A stretch of DNA of 59,869 bases, taken from assembly GCF_000380125.1 (NCBI RefSeq), contig NZ_KB904563.1, forward strand, positions 274-60,142, in the 5' to 3' direction. The DNA comes from Streptococcus ovis DSM 16829. Its GTDB lineage: Bacteria; Bacillota; Bacilli; Lactobacillales; Streptococcaceae. Made by a program: the position numbers and the translations under genes. Below are positions 54,679 to 59,869 of this stretch, piece by piece; the stretch's first letter is position 1, and each line of letters starts with the position of its first letter. A model generated the notes under the pieces. It had not been told where the DNA came from. It saw only the letters and a list, made by a program, of their open reading frames with translations, and made no database searches.

Positions 54679-57507
54679 TTATTTTTCAAGTTTGTGCTTC
54701 AAATATTGTCCTGTAAAGCTGGCTGGATTTGTCGCGACTTCTTCTGGCGTTCCAGTCGCAACAATGGTACCGCCACCAATACCGCCTTCTGGACCAAGGT
54801 CAATCAGATGATCAGCCGTTTTAATTACATCCAGATTGTGTTCAATCACAAGGACGGTATTCCCATCATCAACAAAACGAGACAGGACCTTGAGGAGTTG
54901 TGCGATATCTTCTGTATGGAGACCTGTCGTTGGCTCATCCAAGATATAAAGAGATTTACCAGTTGAGCGTTTGTGGAGCTCAGAAGCCAACTTCATCCGT
55001 TGCGCTTCTCCTCCTGAAAGAGTCGTAGCGGGTTGTCCTAGAGTCACATAGCCTAGACCTACATCTTTAATGGTCTGGAGTTTCCGCTCAATCTTTGGAA
55101 TATGTTTGAAGAATTCCACCGCATCATTGACCGTCATGTCCAAGATTTGCGCAATATTTTTCTCCTTGTAATGAACTTCCAAGGTTTCACTATTGTAGCG
55201 CGTACCATGGCAGACTTCACAAGGCACATAAACATCTGGCAAGAAGTGCATTTCAATCTTGATAATCCCATCACCAGAGCAAGCTTCACAACGTCCTCCC
55301 TTGACATTGAAGGAGAAACGCCCTTTCTTGTAACCACGAACCTTGGCTTCATTGGTCTTAGCAAACAAATCACGGATATCGTCAAAGACCCCAGTATAAG
55401 TCGCAGGATTCGAACGCGGTGTCCGTCCAATCGGGCTTTGATCAATATCAATCAAGCGATCTAGATGTTCAATGCCTGAAATCGTCTTAAATTTACCAGG
55501 CTTCTCTGAGTTACGATTGAGTTTCTGCGCAATGGCTTTTTTCAAAATAGAATTCACCAGCGTAGACTTACCAGAACCAGAGACTCCTGTGACTGCAATG
55601 AATTTTCCAAGTGGAAAACGTGCCGTGATATTCTGTAAATTATGCTCTTGCGCACCGGTCACTTCAATAAAGCGGCCATTACCCACACGACGCTCCAACG
55701 GAACAGGGATCTCACGTTTACCAGATAGATATTGACCAGTAATGGATTTCTTATTTTTAGCCACTTGATTCGGTGTCCCAGCTGCTACAACCTCCCCACC
55801 GAATACACCAGCTCCCGGCCCCATATCAATCAGATAATCCGCCGCCATCATAGTATCTTCATCGTGCTCTACCACAATCAAAGTATTGCCCAAATCACGC
55901 ATCTTCTTGAGGCTGGCAATCAGGCGGTCATTGTCCCGTTGGTGTAGTCCTATTGAAGGTTCATCCAGAATATAGAGTACCCCTGATAAGTTAGAACCAA
56001 TCTGCGTTGCCAAGCGAATCCGTTGACTCTCTCCACCGGATAAGGTTCCTGCTGCCCGTGACAGAGTGAGGTAATTGAGACCCACGTTGTTTAAAAATGT
56101 CAGACGGTCTCTAATTTCTTTGAGAATCGGAGTTGCAATCGTTTCTTCGTTGGCAGACAAGGTCAATCCTTCTAGTAATTGAAGATGATCAGAAATTGAT
56201 AAATCAGATACTTCACCGATATGAAGCCCTTCTTCACCACCTACCTTGACCGCCAAAGCTTGGTCATTCAAACGATAGCCATGGCAAGTCTGGCACGTCA
56301 ATTCATTCATATAAGCCCGCATGACATTGCGTGTGTAATCACTGGCTGTCTCTTTGTAGCGACGTTCGATATTATAAACCACCCCTTCAAAGGGAAGATC
56401 AATATCACGTACTCCGCCAAACTCATTTTCATAATGAAAATGGAATTCTTTTCCATCTGAACCGTACAAAACCAAATCCTTGTCAGCATCAGATAATTTT
56501 TCCCACGGTGTATCCATGTCAACACCAAATTGGGTCATGGCTTGTTCCAACATCTGCGGATAATAATTGGAAGAAATCGGATTCCACGGTGCAAGCGCAC
56601 CTTCTCGCAGTGTTTTAGTCGCATCTGGCACCACCAAATCGAGATCAACTTCCAGTTTCATCCCCAAACCATCGCATTCGCTACAAGATCCGAAAGGTGC
56701 ATTGAACGAAAAGAGACGGGGTTCTAACTCAGGCACTGTAAACCCACAGACAGGACAGGAATAGTGTTCAGAAAAGAGCAACTCATTTCCGTCCATGGTA
56801 TCAATAATAACATAGCCATCCGCTAAGCGAAGGGCGGCTTCAACCGAATCAAAGAGACGAGAACGAACACCTTCTTTATTGACCAAGCGGTCTACCACGA
56901 TGTCAATCGTATGCATCTTGTTCTTTTCTAACTCAGGTACCTCTGACACTTCAACGGTGTCTCCATCGACCCGAACTCGGACATAACCATCCTTTTGAAT
57001 CTTTTCAAAAACGGTTTTGTGCTGACCTTTTTTTCGACGAATGACAGGTGCTAAAATTTGCATCCGTGTTCGTTCAGGCAATTCCAAGACCTGATTGACA
57101 ATCTGCTCAACAGAAGAAGCCGTAATAGCTCCGTGTCCATTGATACAGTAAGGTGTCCCGACACGCGCATAGAGCAGACGGAGATAATCATTGATCTCTG
57201 TTGCTGTTCCCACTGTTGAACGTGGATTTTTAGAAGTCGTCTTCTGGTCAATAGAAATGGCGGGACTAAGCCCTTCAATCGAATCCACATCTGGCTTTTC
57301 CATATTTCCCAAGAACTGGCGAGCATATGCTGACAAGCTCTCTACATAACGACGCTGACCTTCCGCATACAAGGTATCAAAAGCCAGACTAGATTTTCCA
57401 GAACCCGATAACCCAGTCACAACGACTAATTTATCACGTGGAATCGTCACATCTATATTTTTTAAATTGTGGGCTCGCGCCCCATGAATCACAATTTTAT
57501 CTTGCAT
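54679..57507 (-). CDS. uvrA: Excinuclease ABC subunit A
   Basis: DNA-damage recognition ATPase of nucleotide-excision repair. The 942-residue product has two ABC ATPase halves (Walker [10 protein letters not shown] at 32-40 and GVSGSGKST in the second half), zinc-finger cysteines ([26 protein letters not shown]) and two signature motifs LSGGE. The ATG at 57507 has AAGGGG upstream; the longer reading to 57615 lies across the promoter. Confidence 0.97.
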   Translation of the reverse strand: MQDKIVIHGARAHNLKNIDVTIPRDKLVVVTGLSGSGKSSLAFDTLYAEGQRRYVESLSAYARQFLGNMEKPDVDSIEGLSPAISIDQKTTSKNPRSTVGTATEINDYLRLLYARVGTPYCINGHGAITASSVEQIVNQVLELPERTRMQILAPVIRRKKGQHKTVFEKIQKDGYVRVRVDGDTVEVSEVPELEKNKMHTIDIVVDRLVNKEGVRSRLFDSVEAALRLADGYVIIDTMDGNELLFSEHYSCPVCGFTVPELEPRLFSFNAPFGSCSECDGLGMKLEVDLDLVVPDATKTLREGALAPWNPISSNYYPQMLEQAMTQFGVDMDTPWEKLSDADKDLVLYGSDGKEFHFHYENEFGGVRDIDLPFEGVVYNIERRYKETASDYTRNVMRAYMNELTCQTCHGYRLNDQALAVKVGGEEGLHIGEVSDLSISDHLQLLEGLTLSANEETIATPILKEIRDRLTFLNNVGLNYLTLSRAAGTLSGGESQRIRLATQIGSNLSGVLYILDEPSIGLHQRDNDRLIASLKKMRDLGNTLIVVEHDEDTMMAADYLIDMGPGAGVFGGEVVAAGTPNQVAKNKKSITGQYLSGKREIPVPLERRVGNGRFIEVTGAQEHNLQNITARFPLGKFIAVTGVSGSGKSTLVNSILKKAIAQKLNRNSEKPGKFKTISGIEHLDRLIDIDQSPIGRTPRSNPATYTGVFDDIRDLFAKTNEAKVRGYKKGRFSFNVKGGRCEACSGDGIIKIEMHFLPDVYVPCEVCHGTRYNSETLEVHYKEKNIAQILDMTVNDAVEFFKHIPKIERKLQTIKDVGLGYVTLGQPATTLSGGEAQRMKLASELHKRSTGKSLYILDEPTTGLHTEDIAQLLKVLSRFVDDGNTVLVIEHNLDVIKTADHLIDLGPEGGIGGGTIVATGTPEEVATNPASFTGQYLKHKLEK

Positions 57508-57532
57508 ATTGTCCCCTTTTAACGTAATGATT

Positions 57533-57538
57533 ATTATA
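57533..57538 (-). promoter_or_regulatory. uvrA extended -10
   Basis: Minus strand TGG-TATAAT; weak -35. No LexA/HdiR-type box is obvious. Confidence 0.55.
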
Positions 57539-57581
57539 CCACAAATTCTTAAAAATCCTTTTCCTTTAGCATCTTTTTTGT

Positions 57582-57587
57582 TATAAT
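57582..57587 (+). promoter_or_regulatory. corA -10
   Basis: TATAAT on the plus strand; weak -35. Divergent from the uvrA -10, 43 bases apart. Confidence 0.55.
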
Positions 57588-57633
57588 AGGGGGTACGCCT
57601 GAAAGCGCAAAACAAACTGAGGAGGGTTTAAAG

Positions 57634-58578
57634 ATGAAACAGATTTTTCTGTCGACACTGACTAATTTAGAAGAAATTCAAACCTATGAGCCAGGTTCTT
57701 GGATTAATTTGGTAAACCCTTCACAGAGTGAGTCAATGGAAATTGCAGAACACTATGGTATTGATATCGCTGACTTGCGAGCTCCTCTAGATGCCGAGGA
57801 GACTTCTCGTGTTTCTGTTGAAGATGAATACAAACTCATCATTGTTGACGTCCCTATTTTAGAAGAACGGAATAATAAAACCTACTACGTTACTATTCCT
57901 TTAGGGATTATTCTAACTGAGGATGCGATTATTACAACGAGTTTGCAAGAATTACCATTGATTGACCACTTTTTATCGCAACGGCAACGTAATTTCTTCA
58001 CTTTTATGCGTTCTCGCTTTGTTTTTCAAATTCTCTATCGCAATGCTGGAAGTTACCTTACTGCCCTTCGGCAGATTGACCGAAAGAGTGAAAACGTTGA
58101 AAAACGTCTCCATGAATCAACTCGAAATGAGGAACTAATCGAACTCATGGAGCTAGGGAAGACCCTGGTCTATTTCCAAGCCTCTCTAAAAACCAATGAG
58201 CGTGTTGTCAAAAAGCTGATTACTTCCTCACGTATTTTGAAAAAATACGAAGAGGACGAAGATTTACTAGAAGATACCTTAATTGATACACAACAAGCGC
58301 TAGAGATGGCCAATATCTACGGCAATATCTTGACTGGAATGTCTGATGCCTTTGCATCCATCATTGCTAATAATCAGAATATTATCATGAAAACATTAGC
58401 TCTATTTACTATTTTGCTAGAAATCCCAACCATGGTATTCTCTGCTTACGGTATGAATGTGCTAAATAGTTCGATTCCACTCAGTGAAAATCCTTTTTCT
58501 TTTTGGATTGTGATTGCCCTATCGTTTGGAGCGACTGTTCCCTTCATTATCTACTTTATTTATAAAAAATGGTTTTAA
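57634..58578 (+). CDS. corA: CorA-family magnesium/divalent-cation transporter
   Basis: Pentameric Mg2+ channel. The 314-residue product has the long cytoplasmic N-terminal domain, the stalk helix (about 225-270, LEMANIYGNILTGMSDAFAS), and two C-terminal membrane helices with the selectivity motif YGMN (in FSAYGMNVLNSS). Highly basic C-terminal tail (YKKWF). ATG with GAGGAGGG upstream. Followed by a DUF1129 protein. Confidence 0.94.
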   Translation: MKQIFLSTLTNLEEIQTYEPGSWINLVNPSQSESMEIAEHYGIDIADLRAPLDAEETSRVSVEDEYKLIIVDVPILEERNNKTYYVTIPLGIILTEDAIITTSLQELPLIDHFLSQRQRNFFTFMRSRFVFQILYRNAGSYLTALRQIDRKSENVEKRLHESTRNEELIELMELGKTLVYFQASLKTNERVVKKLITSSRILKKYEEDEDLLEDTLIDTQQALEMANIYGNILTGMSDAFASIIANNQNIIMKTLALFTILLEIPTMVFSAYGMNVLNSSIPLSENPFSFWIVIALSFGATVPFIIYFIYKKWF

Positions 58579-58605
58579 TCTAATAACATTTAGGAGAGTA
58601 TTTGA

Positions 58606-59250
58606 ATGGATTTACAACAACTAACAAAGAAAAATCAAGAATTTATCCATATCGCGACCAATCAACTGATTAAAGATGGAAAGTCTGACGAGGAAATCAA
58701 GGCTCTGTTAGAAGAAATCTTACCTAGCATTTTGGAAAATCAAAAAAGAGGAATCACTGCACGTACCCTCTTTGGAGCTCCCAGTGATTGGGCTAGAAGC
58801 CAATCTGAGGTAGCATCTGAAATCGATGCAGTACCTGAAAATGACAATCCATGGCTTATGTGGTTAGATTCCAGTCTCCTCATTATCGCTATCTTGGGTG
58901 TTGTCAATGGTGTCATGAATATGCTTCGTCAAGGAACACAATACGGACTCTTGACCTTCCTAATCATCGGATTTGGAGTGGGGGCAGGCATTTACATGAT
59001 GTATCATTATGTTTATCGCCACATGGCAGACGGTAAAAATCGTCCAAAACTTGGAAAAGCAATCTTGTTGCTTTTTGTGGCCACTATCGCATGGTCTGCC
59101 ATTTTCTTTTTGGCAAGCCTCATTCCAACAAGCATCAATCCTGTTCTACCACCACTAGCGACTATTGTTATCGGTGCTCTAGCCTTCGGACTTCGTTATC
59201 TCCTCAAGAAAAAATACAATATTCGCAATGCAATGCAACCCGTTCGTTAA
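58606..59250 (+). CDS. DUF1129 membrane protein
   Basis: A 214-residue protein with a charged helical N-terminal half (about 1-75) and four transmembrane segments from about residue 85. DUF1129 proteins are commonly found beside corA in lactic acid bacteria, but their role is unknown. It lies 27 bases after corA, with GGAGAG upstream, and ends before the large terminator, so corA and this gene probably form one transcript. Confidence 0.85.
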   Translation: MDLQQLTKKNQEFIHIATNQLIKDGKSDEEIKALLEEILPSILENQKRGITARTLFGAPSDWARSQSEVASEIDAVPENDNPWLMWLDSSLLIIAILGVVNGVMNMLRQGTQYGLLTFLIIGFGVGAGIYMMYHYVYRHMADGKNRPKLGKAILLLFVATIAWSAIFFLASLIPTSINPVLPPLATIVIGALAFGLRYLLKKKYNIRNAMQPVR

Positions 59251-59262
59251 ATATCCTAAAAA

Positions 59263-59322
59263 GAGAGTGGGAGAGAAATCGGTCATTCGTAAGAATTCGA
59301 TTTCTCTCCCCTCTCGTATTTT
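59263..59322 (+). terminator. Large terminator of the corA-DUF1129 unit
   Basis: An 18-bp stem with one bulged T (59263-59281 with 59298-59315), an inner ATTC/GAAT pairing, then TTTTTTT at 59319-59325. The GAGTGGGA-GAAATCG type is, as I recall, a recurring intergenic terminator in streptococci. Confidence 0.85.
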
Positions 59323-59365
59323 TTTAAGCCTTCGAACTGAAACGGAGCTCTTCCTAAAGCTTTTT

Positions 59366-59437
59366 GACACTTGCTTTATAAACTTCATTCCCAAATTAAA
59401 AAGGGCTTCCAGACCGTTTTCGACACTTGCTTTATAA
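59366..59437. repeat. 16-bp direct repeat
   Basis: GACACTTGCTTTATAA occurs at 59366-59381 and 59422-59437, 56 bases apart. The surrounding sequence has no gene; the minus strand through it encodes a short open frame that could be a decayed fragment. Confidence 0.8.
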
Positions 59438-59452
59438 CTCACGATTTCCCAC

Positions 59453-59613
59453 CTTCAAGGCTCAAACACCTTGAAGCATTCAACAGGACTCATTGGTGCA
59501 AAAACACTTAATGAACTGTGCTGGAGGAACACGAAAACTGACAAAGCCAGTATTGTCTCTTTTGAATTTCTAGGAGACAAGCTTGGACCGCCCAACTCCA
59601 GACTGTCCAAGCT
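59453..59613. other. Non-coding stretch with two perfect inverted repeats
   Basis: CTTCAAGG/CCTTGAAG (59453-59460 and 59469-59476) and AGCTTGGAC/GTCCAAGCT (59580-59588 and 59605-59613). A short plus-strand frame (59471-59695) crosses both this region and the hairpin series beyond; I do not regard it as a real gene. Confidence 0.6.
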
Positions 59614-59639
59614 CGCAACCACTGTGTTTCGCTTGACAA

Positions 59640-59869
59640 TTCAAAAACAAGTCATAACCACCCGTGAAAACGGGTGGCTTGTACACCGGCTATAAGCCGT
59701 TAAACTCCAGCAGCGTCTAAAGACGCTCGCTGAACGTTGTTCAGGTTATGGGTTATGCTTCTATTACTTGACTATTGCCCGTAACAACGGGCTTTTATCT
59801 TGTTCTGAAACCTCCATCCGAAAATGGATCTTCGTATGCTTTAACGCTCAACTTGTCTAGAGCTATGTC
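59640..59869 (+). ncRNA. Hairpin-rich element: structured RNA or left end of an IS200/IS605-type element (truncated by the window)
   Basis: Five perfect stem-loops follow one another. CCACCCGT with a GAAA tetraloop (59658-59677). CGGCT/AGCCG (59687-59699). CAGC-AGCGTC with GACGCT-GCTG (59708-59732, one bulged C). GCCCGT/ACGGGC with AACA loop, then TTTT (59777-59792). TCCAT/ATGGA (59813-59828). No protein frame fits. Similar hairpin trains lie upstream of IS200-type tnpA genes as I recall; the identification is an inference. Confidence 0.5.

Noticed and set aside
59179-59442. An 87-residue minus-strand open frame through the corA terminator and the direct repeat
   Set aside because: It crosses a strong terminator hairpin, overlaps the end of the DUF1129 gene and has no ribosome site. 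It is more likely chance coding or a decayed fragment.
59471-59695. A 74-residue plus-strand frame in the hairpin region
   Set aside because: It runs through perfect inverted repeats, has no ribosome-binding site and no recognisable domain; the hairpins explain the sequence better.

Overview
The window is chromosomal DNA from a low-GC Gram-positive coccus, almost certainly a Streptococcus. The evidence is the gene content and order: rimP-nusA-ylxR-ylxQ-infB-rbfA; ecsAB-ccrZ-trmB; manLMN-manO followed by a T-box-serS; a complete type II fatty-acid cluster with the streptococcal isozymes FabM, FabK and FabT; secA next to manA-scrK-scrA-scrB-scrR; and efp-gls24-nusB. Promoters are ordinary sigma-A type with frequent extended -10 elements, and AGGAGG ribosome sites are strong. 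The secA-manA-scr arrangement is what I recall from mutans- and sanguinis-type oral streptococci rather than pneumococcus. I cannot name the species.

Layout. 1-5.8 kb: the translation/transcription-factor operon (minus strand), preceded by a divergently transcribed secreted DUF5648-repeat protein at 6-6.8 kb with a perfect catabolite-repression (cre) site in its promoter. 6.9-10.9 kb: ecsA-ecsB-ccrZ-trmB (minus) divergent from hit and a small coiled-coil protein. 11-14.6 kb: tsaE-GNAT-lcp cell-envelope operon and an NCS2 purine permease. 14.9-20.9 kb (plus): a HAD phosphatase, the mannose/glucose PTS manLMN, manO, and a serine T-box leader controlling serS. 20.9-23.3 kb (minus): an unrecognised 208-aa protein, a GNAT, a VanZ-like protein and an LdcB-like carboxypeptidase lipoprotein, followed by a decayed gene remnant. 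23.7-34.3 kb (minus): fabM, fabT-fabH-acpP, fabK-fabD-fabG-fabF-accB-fabZ-accC-accD-accA with at least five FabT-type operators. 34.5-40.5 kb: HAD phosphatase, aspartate kinase, nagA-lacD-type aldolase pair, alr and acpS. 40.6-49.7 kb: secA, manA and the sucrose regulon scrK/scrA versus scrB-scrR. 49.8-54.4 kb: a PadR-DUF1700-DUF4097 envelope-stress-like module, nusB-gls24-efp and an M24 peptidase. 54.7-59.3 kb: uvrA, divergent corA and a DUF1129 membrane protein. The last 600 bases are non-coding: a strong terminator, a short direct repeat, and a dense series of perfect hairpins that looks like a structured RNA or the left end of an IS200/IS605-type element whose transposase would lie beyond the window.

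How it fits together. Most of the window is core housekeeping. Carbon uptake (manLMN, scr regulon, DUF5648 protein) carries CcpA- or ScrR-like sites. Membrane lipid synthesis is wired to one repressor, FabT, whose boxes bracket its own promoter and recur upstream of fabM and fabK. I found no convincing new defence or biosynthetic system. The most interesting unexplained stretch is the hairpin-rich right end (about 59640-59869); next are a pseudogene remnant near 23.3-23.5 kb and several unusual promoter arrangements.
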